Assembly: GCA_012512325.1 (NCBI GenBank)
Contig: JAAZEL010000026.1
Location: 1-55,929, forward strand
From: Candidatus Fermentithermobacillaceae bacterium
Lineage (GTDB): Bacteria > Bacillota > Sulfobacillia > Fermentithermobacillales > Fermentithermobacillaceae
DNA: 55,929 nt
Reading direction: 5' to 3'
The notes under the pieces are model-generated. The model ran no database searches and had not been told where the DNA came from. It was given only the letters and a program-made list of their open reading frames with translations. Numbering within the stretch: position 1 is the stretch's first letter; every line of letters begins with the position of its first letter. Of this stretch, positions 43,401-51,930 are shown one piece after another. The translations under genes were made by a program, and so were the position numbers.

Positions 43401-44597
43401 ATGGACAAAGGTGACGGCATGCGATTGGAAACAAAGGCAACCCACGTCGGCCATGAGCCGGAACCTCTCACAGGATCAATAGTCACGCCGATTTATCAAA
43501 CCTCTACCTTTGTATTCCCCAGCGTTGACGAGGGAGCTGCCAGGTTTTCGGGAGAATCAGACGGTTTTATCTACACCCGGCTGGGCAATCCCACCCTTGC
43601 GGCTTTGGAAAGATGCGTAAGCGCCCTGGAAAACGGGGAGAAGGCCATAGCTTTTGCCTCAGGGATGTCAGCTATTTCTTCGGTGGTGATGGCCATCGTC
43701 AGCGCCGGGGATCACATCGTGGCAGACAGATGCGTATATGGCTGCGTTTACTCGCTGTTTTCAGGCATCCTAAGACGCTTCGGGGTTGACGTGGACTTTG
43801 TCGACTGCTCACAAGTTGCAGAGGTCGAGAGAGCGGTTAAGCCCAATACCAAAGTGGTTTATTTCGAATCGCCCTCCAATCCAGTGCTCAAACTGGTCGA
43901 CATGGAGGCTATGGTTCGGATCGCCGAGAGGCATGGCATTATGACGGTTATGGATAACACCTTTATGACCCCGTTCTTCCAGCGACCCCTTGAGTGGGGC
44001 ATAGACGTGGTGGTGCACAGCGCTACCAAGTACCTTGGCGGCCACGGAGACGTCATCGGGGGAATTGCCGTAGGCCCTAGGGAACTTATGGATCAGATTG
44101 CAGAGACTACGCAAAAGGATCTGGGTGGATCTCTGAGCCCGTTTGACGCATGGTTGATACTCCGCGGCATTAAGACCCTTCATGTGCGCATGGAGCGCCA
44201 CGAGTATAACGCTATGAAGGTTGCAGAGTTCTTAGAGGGCCACAAAGGAGTTGAGAGGGTCTACTACCCGGGACTCAAATCCCATCCCCAGCATGAACTG
44301 GCGAAGAAACAGATGACGGGTTTTGGCGGCATGATTGCCGTTGAGCTTAAGGGCGGGTTCGAGGCCGGAAGGACCTTGATGGATTCGGTGAAGCTGTGCC
44401 AGCTTGCCGTGAGTTTGGGCAAGACGACCACCCTGGTTGAGCATCCTGCCTCCATGACCCATTCGACTATGACTCCTGAAGCCAGGCAAGCCGCAGGCAT
44501 CGCTGAAGGCCTTGTAAGGATATCGGTAGGCTTGGAGCACGTGGATGACATAATCGCCGATTTGAGCCAAGCCTTGAAGAAAGCCACGGGTTATTAG
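43401..44597 (+). CDS. Cys/Met metabolism PLP enzyme, probably methionine gamma-lyase
   Basis: The 398-residue PLP enzyme belongs to the cystathionine gamma-synthase/lyase family: TPIYQTSTFVFPS, YTRLGNPTLAALERCVSALE, ASGMSAISSVVMAI, and the PLP lysine K210 in SATKYLGGHGDVIGG. Cys115 in CVYGCVYSLF matches the active-site cysteine that marks methionine gamma-lyase (cystathionine enzymes usually have Gly there). It would split methionine into methanethiol, ammonia and 2-oxobutyrate. ATG at 43401 has GGGGG upstream. Cystathionine gamma-lyase cannot be excluded. Confidence 0.85.
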   Translation: MDKGDGMRLETKATHVGHEPEPLTGSIVTPIYQTSTFVFPSVDEGAARFSGESDGFIYTRLGNPTLAALERCVSALENGEKAIAFASGMSAISSVVMAIVSAGDHIVADRCVYGCVYSLFSGILRRFGVDVDFVDCSQVAEVERAVKPNTKVVYFESPSNPVLKLVDMEAMVRIAERHGIMTVMDNTFMTPFFQRPLEWGIDVVVHSATKYLGGHGDVIGGIAVGPRELMDQIAETTQKDLGGSLSPFDAWLILRGIKTLHVRMERHEYNAMKVAEFLEGHKGVERVYYPGLKSHPQHELAKKQMTGFGGMIAVELKGGFEAGRTLMDSVKLCQLAVSLGKTTTLVEHPASMTHSTMTPEARQAAGIAEGLVRISVGLEHVDDIIADLSQALKKATGY

Positions 44598-44620
44598 CTT
44601 AGTCTCCCCGTCGGTCGGCC

Positions 44621-45844
44621 TTAGCCGTTTGGCGCCTTGCGGTTGAGCCCGCGGGGCCTTGCGTGAGCCCTGCGCGGCCTGCGGGCATAGATGGGTCGTG
44701 GCTGCTTGTAATACACCGCCTTTGCCTGCAGGTCTTGTTCAGCTTGAGCCTCGGTTGCCAAGGATTCCGACTGACTGGGCGGCAATCCGTGTGACAGGCG
44801 GGATGACGGCTGAGGCGGCAGGTGTCCGGGCCCGACATCTATCTCCCCGGAAAAATCGAACCCTGAGACCCTCTTGAACAGTTTCTTGTAGAAAGCAGGC
44901 GGTTTCAGGTTCAGACCCTGTATTGCTTGCTTTACAATCTCCGCGGATTTCTTGAAAGCTGCGAGCTCTTCAGGGGAGAGGGGGAGCTCGATTACGCGCA
45001 AGATGCCTTCCCGGCCTACTACCGCCGGTGTTCCGAGGTATACACCGCTTACGCCGTACTCACCGTCGATATAGCAGGAAACGGAGTAGACGCTGCGAAG
45101 ATCCCTGAGAATTGATTCGGTTATCTTGGCCAGGGCAACCGCTATGGCATAGAAGGTGGCCCCCTTAAGGTTGATAATGTGGTAAGCTGCATCCCGGACT
45201 TCTTCGAACATGCTTTGCAGGTGAGACTCGGACAAGGCCCAGTGCCTCAGAGGGGTTCCTGCAATCGTCGCCCTTGACCATGCCGGGATTTCAGAATCGC
45301 CGTGTTCGCCGATGACCGACGCGTGGATGCTCTGGGGATTGATACCCAGTTCGTCTCCGATCACGTAACGGAGCCTGGCAGTATCGAGCACAGTCCCGGA
45401 TCCTATCACCCGCTCGCGTGGAAGCCCTGAACGTGCCAAAGCCACATATGACATGACGTCTACGGGGTTGGTTACCACGAGCAAGATGGCGTTTGGGGCG
45501 AGCTTACCCACCCTTTCCGCAATGTCACCTACTATTGCCGCATTCTTGGTAATGAGGTCCATCCTTGTTTCCCCTGGCTTCTGTGCCGAACCTGCGGAGA
45601 TCACCACAAGGTCAGAATCTGCCACATCATGCATGCTGCCTGCCCAAATGGTTGTGCGTTCTACCAGTGACATGGCATGGTTCAAGTCCATGGATTCGCC
45701 CAGGGCTTTTTCCTTGTCATCGTTGATCAAGCAGATCTCATCGGCTGTGCCTCTCAACAACAGGGTGTAGGCGTAAGTGCAGCCGACCCGCCCTGTGCCT
45801 ATGACAGACACCTTGGTAGGTTTTTGAAATGGTGCGTTTGGCAA
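44621..45844 (-). CDS. ldh: L-lactate dehydrogenase with C-terminal extension
   Basis: The 407-residue protein is an NAD-dependent LDH: VSVIGTGRVGCTYAYTLLLR, LINDDKEKALGESMDL, SAGSAQKPGETRMDL (the Gln of AQKPGETR favours lactate over malate), VVTNPVDVMSYVA, GSGTVLDTARLR, and the catalytic-histidine motif GEHGDSEIPAWS. The enzyme core ends at about residue 318. About 85 residues follow with no LDH counterpart, rich in Pro, Gln and finally Arg (RPIYARRPRRAHARPRG). TTG start follows GGAGGG by 6 bases. The core is normal, so activity is likely. The tail may be a read-in of local repeat DNA. Confidence 0.92.
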   Translation of the reverse strand: MPNAPFQKPTKVSVIGTGRVGCTYAYTLLLRGTADEICLINDDKEKALGESMDLNHAMSLVERTTIWAGSMHDVADSDLVVISAGSAQKPGETRMDLITKNAAIVGDIAERVGKLAPNAILLVVTNPVDVMSYVALARSGLPRERVIGSGTVLDTARLRYVIGDELGINPQSIHASVIGEHGDSEIPAWSRATIAGTPLRHWALSESHLQSMFEEVRDAAYHIINLKGATFYAIAVALAKITESILRDLRSVYSVSCYIDGEYGVSGVYLGTPAVVGREGILRVIELPLSPEELAAFKKSAEIVKQAIQGLNLKPPAFYKKLFKRVSGFDFSGEIDVGPGHLPPQPSSRLSHGLPPSQSESLATEAQAEQDLQAKAVYYKQPRPIYARRPRRAHARPRGLNRKAPNG

Positions 45845-46103
45845 CTGGTTTCCCTCCGTTCGCGTTCAGATGCTCACTGACGCCTTTCGCCGGTTCCTGG
45901 CTTCCGCGGCTCCTGCTTCCGCGACAAGCCCTTCACCACCGGCTTCTTCTCCGGTTAAGCTTCCTCGACAAGCCACGTTGATGATCTTGAGTAGGGTGTG
46001 GGAAGCCGGCTTCGCGGTTAGGTTTCCCCAAGAAGGCGCTTGTGCTTCATGGAAATGGCTGAATTGCTGTTTATCGAGGAAGTGTAGATAAGGCGGTTAG
46101 ACG
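45845..46103. repeat. Intergenic degenerate repeat region
   Basis: The 259-bp gap contains GCTTCCGCGACAAGCC (45915-45930) and GCTTCCTCGACAAGCC (45959-45974), 44 bp apart, within sequence rich in CTTCC words. No Rex-like site and no gene could be recognised. Confidence 0.45.
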
Positions 46104-47015
46104 TTACGGTTCCAGGTTCGCATGCCCGGAACTCAGAAGGAGCTCATTGTAGACGTCGCAAGCGGGACGGACAAGGATAATCTGTGGTCCCCGGAAAGGC
46201 ACGGCGTGGGTGGCCGCTAAGAAACCTATGAGCTTCCCGTTTTGGACGACGGGGCTGCCGCTGAACCCTGAGAGGATTTTTGGCTCTTTGCCGGTGAGTT
46301 GAGCTACAATCAGGTGCCCGTTCCGGGACAGCCAGAACCCCTTTATTTCCGCTGGCAAGACGCCTGACCTTGCAGTGTGTAGCAAAGCCTCTTCTCCTGG
46401 CCCGATGTCGTCTGGTTTGCCAATAGGCAATTCGTCCGGGCCGCTCCTGGGCGGCTGGATACCGGACAGTATCACCCCATAATCGCTGTCCAGCAAGACT
46501 TCAGCATCAGTTGCATTGGGGTCAAAAACTGGGCACCAATCAGGTGGTTCAGAGCCGGACTTGCTGAATGGGACGAGCAAGACTTTGACCGTCTCCCCGG
46601 CCTGGGTCTCACACGAGTGAGCAGCAATTACGCATAGGTCGGTATCAGCGACATAAAAGCACACTGTTACGTTGAAGCATCTCTCATCGGTATGCACCCT
46701 TATGTGGTCTCCGCCCAGAAGGACCGATGCGTCGACGTCGGCAAGGGGACTCAGGGGCGTTAAGTGGACTTCTTCGGTAAGGAGTATATGTCCCCCTGTG
46801 GCGTATATGGCCACAAACAGCATTAGAAGCCCGGCGATCACGGTTAAGGAACGCCGTTTGGCCAAGGTGTGGACTGATGATGCGAATATTGCGACGACAA
46901 TAGGCATCAGCTTGCGGCTGAGTTTCAGCGTGAACACCGATACAAGGCAGATCACCATGACTACCACGGCGATCTGTTTTTCGTATCGGGTGAGCCACAG
47001 TTGTAAGCGCGTCAT
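46104..47015 (-). CDS. Membrane-anchored SpoIVB-like (S55) / trypsin-like protease domain protein
   Basis: The 303-residue protein has two or three N-terminal helices (IAVVVMVICLVSVFTL, LMPIVVAIFASSVHTL, LTVIAGLLMLFVAIYA) and an external domain with DLCVIAAHSCE (possible catalytic His) and ILSGFSGSPVVQNGKLIGFL, close to the GMSGSPIIQ serine motif of SpoIVB peptidases. SpoIVB normally has a PDZ domain and signals in sporulation; no PDZ is seen here. ATG at 47015 is preferred because it places the first helix near the N-terminus; a GTG at 47060 is an alternative and both sites are weak. A large repeat array lies just upstream. Confidence 0.7.
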   Translation of the reverse strand: MTRLQLWLTRYEKQIAVVVMVICLVSVFTLKLSRKLMPIVVAIFASSVHTLAKRRSLTVIAGLLMLFVAIYATGGHILLTEEVHLTPLSPLADVDASVLLGGDHIRVHTDERCFNVTVCFYVADTDLCVIAAHSCETQAGETVKVLLVPFSKSGSEPPDWCPVFDPNATDAEVLLDSDYGVILSGIQPPRSGPDELPIGKPDDIGPGEEALLHTARSGVLPAEIKGFWLSRNGHLIVAQLTGKEPKILSGFSGSPVVQNGKLIGFLAATHAVPFRGPQIILVRPACDVYNELLLSSGHANLEP

Positions 47016-47181
47016 GGGATTCTTACCGTTCCACTGGAATGGTTCGCATATGGCTGGCACAAACCTGGTACTCAGTGCTATGCTTTATGGATTCTTCGTA
47101 AGCCCCGGAACTCCTCTTCAACCGCCCACCGCGGTTATCTTGCAAGTGAGCTTGTGTGAAAGACAAAGGCTTTGACGCATC

Positions 47182-47949
47182 TGGTTTCAAGGTGACCGGT
47201 GCCTGGGATAGCCTGGTTCGAGATTAGCCACTTAGCCTGCCCATGTGGTCTAGAATCGACCATTTCCGTTCACACGGGGTTCGCACTGGTTCCGATTTGG
47301 CCGGTTAGGCGCGTGAGTTGGTCAGAGATTTGCCACTTCACTCCGGAGACTGGTTTGGAATTGACCGGTTCAAATTCCTAGAGGCTCAGACCGGTCTCAG
47401 ATTGGCCAATTCAGACCCTGATCTGGCTTGGAGTTGGCCATTTCCAACGCAAACCCGGTTCAGGATTGACCAATACGGCCTTCACCGTAGCGGAAGTGGT
47501 TTGGGATTGTCCAGTCCGGCTCAAGACCTGGTCCGAAATTGACCACTCCCAACCCCATACCTGGTTCAGAATTGACCAATACGGCCTTTACCGCAGCGGA
47601 AGCGGTTTGGGATTGTCCAGTCCGGCTCAAGACCTGGTCCGAGATTGACCACTCCCAACCCTATACCTGGTTCAGAATTGACCAACCTGGCCTTTGACAG
47701 ACTGTAAGTGGTTTGGAATTGTCCAGTTCGGCTCAAGAGATGGTTTCCGGTTGACCACTTCCAGGCTAGATCTGGTTCAGAATTGACCAACCCGGCCCTC
47801 GGCGAACAAGAGCCGGTCAGAAATGTTCCGGTTCGGCTCAAGACCTGGTTCGGAATTGTCCAGTTCCGGCGGAGATCTGGTTAGAACTTGACCGCTTCCT
47901 CGTCCCGCAAACCAAGCCGGTTTCTAGCCGGCACCATTGGCCGCATGCC
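47182..47949. repeat. 105-bp higher-order repeat (41+32+32) of a 17-bp dyad motif
   Basis: Twenty-one to twenty-two units follow one another with lengths 32, 32, 41, 32, 32, 41, 32, 32, 41, 32, 33, 41, 32, 33, 41, 32, 32, 41, 32, 32, 40, 32. Larger periods begin at 47246, 47351, 47456, 47562, 47668, 47773 and 47878. Each unit opens with a 17-bp motif, best form TGGTTCAGAATTGACCA, with inverted ends (TGGT...ACCA). Examples with compensating changes are TGGCTTGGAGTTGGCCA (47424) and CGGTCAGAAATGTTCCG (47814). The units at 47456-47561 and 47562-47667 are nearly identical, so part of the array expanded recently. Open frames on both strands in the array are by-products. Confidence 0.9.
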
Positions 47950-48022
47950 TCACTTGGTTTCAGGAGACCTTTAATCTGAGAATTTTGTGAGACATTTATG
48001 GGGGCGTCAGATGCGACAGGCA

Positions 48023-49162
48023 TCAGATATTGAGGATTTCCCGGTAGACCTTCTCGGTGGCTCTGGCAACGCTTTCTTCGGAGTGGCGTTCCACAACGAT
48101 TTGGCGTCCGAAGTTGCCCAAAGCTGCGCTCTTTATGGGATCTTGGACGAGTTCATCTATGGATCGGTACAACACATCAGGGGTTGCAGGATAGGGGGGA
48201 TCCAGGGACACAAAATTCCTTTCTTCCAGGATATGAGCGTTGTCAGGTGATACAGGGCCAAATGCACCCTCAGGCCCGAAAATGACTACAGGCTTTGCCA
48301 TTGCCATGGCTTCAAGTGCTGCCCTTGACATCCCGATGAAGATATCCGCGGCAGCAAGCAGCGATGGGATGTCCAGTATAAAGCCGAGACAGCGAGCAAG
48401 CTCCCTGTTATGGAGGGTGTTTATCTCATCCACTCTCGCCTTGACTTGTGGGAAGTTGGTGCCGTCACCGGCTATGAGCAACATTATGTCGGGATATTTC
48501 TTGTAAAGCTCCGATACCGCCTCTGCGGCAATAATCGCTGCGTCTGCCAGCTGTCCGTCCAACCTGGAGACGTACACAATAAGCGGTCGTCTTTGTTCCG
48601 ATACTTCCAGGCCGGATCTTGCACGGTGTTTTTCTTCATCGGCGGGGGGAGAGAAGAGGTTTACGTCTATGCCGTTTGGAATAACGGTGATCCTTTCCGG
48701 ATCAAAACGAAACTCTTTCACTATGTAGTCTTTGATCACATCGCTGACCGCTACGGTCTTGTCCCCCTGACGGCTGAAAAACACCCACGGGAACCCGCCT
48801 TTGAAACACCAATGATATGTAGCCACAAGGGGAATGTTGCGCCGGACAGCGATTTTTTCAGATATCCATATCGGAATGCGGGCGTGGGCGTGGATTAAGT
48901 CTATGTCATAGGTGTCGACGATCTTTGAGATGATCTGGTATGCCTTGGCCATGTGATGCGGCCACCGCGAGTGGAGCGGGGCATACAGATGAGTGATTCC
49001 TGCTTCAGTCAAGTCTTGTACCCGTTCGCCTCCGTGGGAAGCAACGTAAACTTGCCATCCCAATGATTTCAGACCTTTCGAGAGGCTGATCACATGGGTT
49101 TCAGCACCGCCGATACCCAAGCTCATGGGGAGCATGAGAATCGACGCCTTTGACTTGGCCAT
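48023..49162 (-). CDS. Glycosyltransferase family 4 protein
   Basis: The 379-residue enzyme has two Rossmann-like halves. LPMSLGIGGAETHVISLSKG at the N-terminus is the GT4 nucleotide-sugar loop region. DLIHAHARIPIWIS, VIPNGIDVNLFSPP, LIVYVSRLDGQLADAAI, IMLLIAGDGTNFPQ and the donor-binding ADIFIGMSRAALEAMAMAKP (degenerate EX7E) follow. It probably builds a surface glycan or glycolipid. ATG at 49162 has GGCGAG upstream; a GTG four codons earlier is possible. The acceptor and sugar cannot be predicted. Confidence 0.88.
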   Translation of the reverse strand: MAKSKASILMLPMSLGIGGAETHVISLSKGLKSLGWQVYVASHGGERVQDLTEAGITHLYAPLHSRWPHHMAKAYQIISKIVDTYDIDLIHAHARIPIWISEKIAVRRNIPLVATYHWCFKGGFPWVFFSRQGDKTVAVSDVIKDYIVKEFRFDPERITVIPNGIDVNLFSPPADEEKHRARSGLEVSEQRRPLIVYVSRLDGQLADAAIIAAEAVSELYKKYPDIMLLIAGDGTNFPQVKARVDEINTLHNRELARCLGFILDIPSLLAAADIFIGMSRAALEAMAMAKPVVIFGPEGAFGPVSPDNAHILEERNFVSLDPPYPATPDVLYRSIDELVQDPIKSAALGNFGRQIVVERHSEESVARATEKVYREILNI

Positions 49163-49435
49163 CAGGAATATCACTCGCCTTCAAAGTTGCATCATTAACT
49201 AGGCTATCCTGTCTTAAGAAGATGGTCAATACATATCTCAGCATATGGCCTACCGCGGCAGCAGGAACTCACAGGGAACCCCGCGGTAACATGGTACGTC
49301 AGTAAAACCGGACAGGTCGACGAATGATGTTAGTGAGCCCAATGGGAAATACTACCGCTAGACCGTCTTCGGTGTGGACTGTTATTGTGTTGGTTACGTA
49401 GTACCCACCGAACGGGATTACAAGGAGGGAACACC

Positions 49436-50473
49436 ATGAGAGGAAGGAACTTGCCTCTTTTGCTGATAGCCTTGCTCGCGCTGAGCATATTCGCAACGGG
49501 CTGCGGGGCCAAGGATCTTGTATCACTGGCAGGCCTGGATAAAGCGGACCTTTACGTGGGCGACAGATATGGGAACAGGGTCAAGGTCGAGAACCCTGAC
49601 GAGTTTCTTGAGGCGTTCAAATCAGCCAGATTTGTGAAAGATCCCAAGGATGCAAGGAGCGAAATAGAGGCAGAGTATGTGTTTTACTCAGGTGAAAGCA
49701 AGGTGTATTACGACGCCAAAGGCAAGTACCTGATGTTTGTTGACAAAGGCAAGCGTAGTGTGTACGCCGCCAACATCGACGCGCTCCTGGCACAGGTAAG
49801 CGGTCTGCCTCCTGCCATCACTCCCGGTTTTGACGACGAGGAGATTGCAGAGTGGCTGGAAACCCTGTCCCAGGTAGACCAGCCTGCTGCCCTTGTGTTC
49901 AGACGGGGGGACGGGGCCGTCCTTGCTGTGATGGCGGGACAAAGGTCCCAGGATGGGTACAAGATGAACTTGGAGAACGTTTCGTATTCCATGGGGGAAC
50001 TTACGGTTGATTTAAGGCTGGTCCCGCCTGAGGGCGGCGCTCAAACTGCCAGCTACCCCGTGGCAACCTTCACCCTGTCTGAGTACGCAGATCTGAACGT
50101 GAGGCTTGTCCAATCCGGAACCGGCGGCGATGACTTGATCCAGGTGCCTGTGGCAGTGGTTGAAGAGGGCCAGAACATCATCTTGTTGAGGCCTGAACGG
50201 GGTTCCATCCTCACCGAAAGAGTCAAAATGACGGGGTTTGCAAGGGTATGGGAGGCCAGCTTCATCGTAGAGGTTGAAGACGGCCACAACGTGCTTGGGA
50301 TCAAGCAGGTCACGGCCTCGGAGGGAGCTCCCGGATGGGGCAAGTTCGAATTCTGGATGGATCTCGAGCCGGCCACCAGCCCCTACGGCACCATAATCTT
50401 TGTGACTTACTCTGCAAAAGACGGCTCCAGGATAGAAGAACTCAAGGTTCCCGTGGGATTTGGCGGAAAATAG
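49436..50473 (+). CDS. Lipoprotein with PrcB-like and Gmad2-like domains
   Basis: The 345-residue lipoprotein has a signal peptide and lipobox (IFATGC, Cys23). The middle (AVLAVMAGQRSQDGYKMNLE to VATFTLSEYADLNVRLVQ) resembles the PrcB_C protease-complex domain. The C-terminal 90 residues (IILLRPERGSILTERVKMTG, FEFWMDLEPATSPYG) resemble the Gmad2 immunoglobulin-like domain of spore-associated proteins. It is exported and membrane-anchored. AAGGAGGG lies 6 bases before the ATG; the frame open from 49385 is not needed. The domain calls are from memory of motif shapes. Confidence 0.75.
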   Translation: MRGRNLPLLLIALLALSIFATGCGAKDLVSLAGLDKADLYVGDRYGNRVKVENPDEFLEAFKSARFVKDPKDARSEIEAEYVFYSGESKVYYDAKGKYLMFVDKGKRSVYAANIDALLAQVSGLPPAITPGFDDEEIAEWLETLSQVDQPAALVFRRGDGAVLAVMAGQRSQDGYKMNLENVSYSMGELTVDLRLVPPEGGAQTASYPVATFTLSEYADLNVRLVQSGTGGDDLIQVPVAVVEEGQNIILLRPERGSILTERVKMTGFARVWEASFIVEVEDGHNVLGIKQVTASEGAPGWGKFEFWMDLEPATSPYGTIIFVTYSAKDGSRIEELKVPVGFGGK

Positions 50474-50812
50474 GCTGCAAGCATAGGAAGATAGAAGTGT
50501 GAAGAACGGCCAGGGCATCCCCTTCTTGATGCTACTCCTCCATGGGGTGATGGGGTGAGCCCTGGCTGTCTGATGGGTTTCGTGACTAGATCCTCTCTGG
50601 CGCCAACCCCTGGTCTCAAGTTCACGGTAGTTGGCTGCTGTCCGAGGTAACCGTATCTCATCCTCCGGCTGTTCTCCAACTGTCTACCAAAGTGAGCTAC
50701 TCAACTGCTTCCACGCGCAATGGGCTCCAAGACACAGGACAGAAGTCTCCCTTCAATGGGAAGAAAGGAGTATTATGCTATTCAATCGGTTCTTCGAAAG
50801 GAGGGAAAACCA
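50474..50812. other. Intergenic region with hairpin
   Basis: In this 339-bp gap, CCAGGGC near 50510 pairs with GCCCTGG near 50561, with CATCCCC/GGGGTGATG helping the stem, probably the transcript end of the lipoprotein gene. No U tract follows. The rest contains no recognisable gene or riboswitch. GGAGGG at 50800-50805 serves the next gene. Confidence 0.4.
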
Positions 50813-51577
50813 ATGTTGATTGAAGGGCGTGTGTTTACTCTTGTACTCGTCATAGTATTCACCGCAGCCATCTTGTATCTGGCCAGGGAATTAGACTCAG
50901 GAAAGCGGGAAGTAGCCTTGGCCAGGACGCTCGTTTTCGATGCAATGGATGAAGCGGTTGGGCGCGCAGCAGAGATGGGAAGGCCCGTCCACTACACATT
51001 TGGGACGGGAGAGATGGATGCCAGCGTTTTTGCTTCGTTCAAGATACTCGGGTATGTAGTTTCCAAGTGTGCCAAAATGGATGTAGGTATGATTGTGACT
51101 CTTGCTTGGGCCGAGGAATTTCCCATGGCAGAAGAGATCGTAAAAAACGCTTGGCGAAACGAAGGTAAGACGGACAAATGCCGGCCCGATTTTGTCAGGT
51201 ACCTTTCCCGCAGTTTCAGCTACACAACCGGCATTTTCGCCGTAATGGTGAGGGAACGCCCTGCGGCAAACTTCGCCATCGGGCCCTTTTACAATGAATC
51301 GCTGCTAATTCCTACTGCCGGGCGGCGGGTAGGCGCCATGCAGATAGGCGGGACGGCTGTCACAATTCAGGTCCCATTCTTGGTTGCCACGTGTGACTAT
51401 GCCCTCATAGGTGAGGAGATGATGGTAGCCGGTGCCTACCTATCCGGTACACCGCTGGAGATCGCTTCTGTTGCTGTGCAGGATGTGGCTAAGTGTGGTG
51501 CCATCATCCTTTGCATACTAGGATGTCTCCTAAACTTGTTCGGTTCTCAGGCTATCAGCAATTTGTTGTCGCTGTGA
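50813..51577 (+). CDS. DUF6754-like membrane protein
   Basis: The 254-residue protein has a helix at the N-terminus (VFTLVLVIVFTAAILYLARE) and one at the C-terminus (CGAIILCILGCLLNLFGSQA) around a soluble region with GRPVHYTFGTGEMDASVFAS, FSYTTGIFAVMVRERPAANF, and GAMQIGGTAVTIQVPFLVAT. This matches my memory of the DUF6754 family of Firmicutes, whose function is unknown. ATG at 50813 has GGAGGG 7 bases upstream. The small membrane gene 16 bp downstream is its likely partner. Confidence 0.7.
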   Translation: MLIEGRVFTLVLVIVFTAAILYLARELDSGKREVALARTLVFDAMDEAVGRAAEMGRPVHYTFGTGEMDASVFASFKILGYVVSKCAKMDVGMIVTLAWAEEFPMAEEIVKNAWRNEGKTDKCRPDFVRYLSRSFSYTTGIFAVMVRERPAANFAIGPFYNESLLIPTAGRRVGAMQIGGTAVTIQVPFLVATCDYALIGEEMMVAGAYLSGTPLEIASVAVQDVAKCGAIILCILGCLLNLFGSQAISNLLSL

Positions 51578-51593
51578 CAGGGGGGATACCACG

Positions 51594-51797
51594 TTGAAAA
51601 CTGAATTGCCGGTGTTGGTTGCGTTCATCGTAGGGACCATAATAGTGGTGTCCTACTTCTTGAATGTTCCCACACTACAAGTAACAGCAGAAGCATTCAT
51701 TAACTGGGCAGTCATACTATCTGGTTTTGCCCTTGGTTTAGGAGTCATCAACCTGCTTCAAGTTCACTCCAAGAACATAGCGACTGGATCAAGCTGA
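51594..51797 (+). CDS. Small two-helix membrane protein, possibly truncated
   Basis: The 67-residue protein has two helices (PVLVAFIVGTIIVVSYFLNV, INWAVILSGFALGLGVINLL). It looks like the N-terminal part of a longer multi-helix protein usually found next to DUF6754 genes. The frame ends after LLQVHSKNIATGSS, and no continuation is found in other frames before hutU. TTG start follows a GGGGGG site. Either a natural short form or a gene truncated by the hut insertion. Confidence 0.6.
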   Translation: MKTELPVLVAFIVGTIIVVSYFLNVPTLQVTAEAFINWAVILSGFALGLGVINLLQVHSKNIATGSS

Positions 51798-51930
51798 TCA
51801 AATAGGTAAGATTTGATATATATTGGAGTAGAAGAGCTGTTCTGCGCAGGTTTGAGTAGTCGTGCAAGCCTGGGAACAGGCTCGGGGATTCCTCCAAGCC
51901 TGCTCGAACTCAAGGGGGGGGGTAGTTGAT

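Noticed and set aside
47318-47841. Short open frames in both directions within the 47-kb array
   Set aside because: They arise from the repeats, lack ribosome-binding sites, and units of 32 and 41 bp would shift frame at each step.
47182-47949. CRISPR array
   Set aside because: The conserved part is only 17 bp and degenerate, and the segments between repeats are themselves repeated. No cas gene is nearby.
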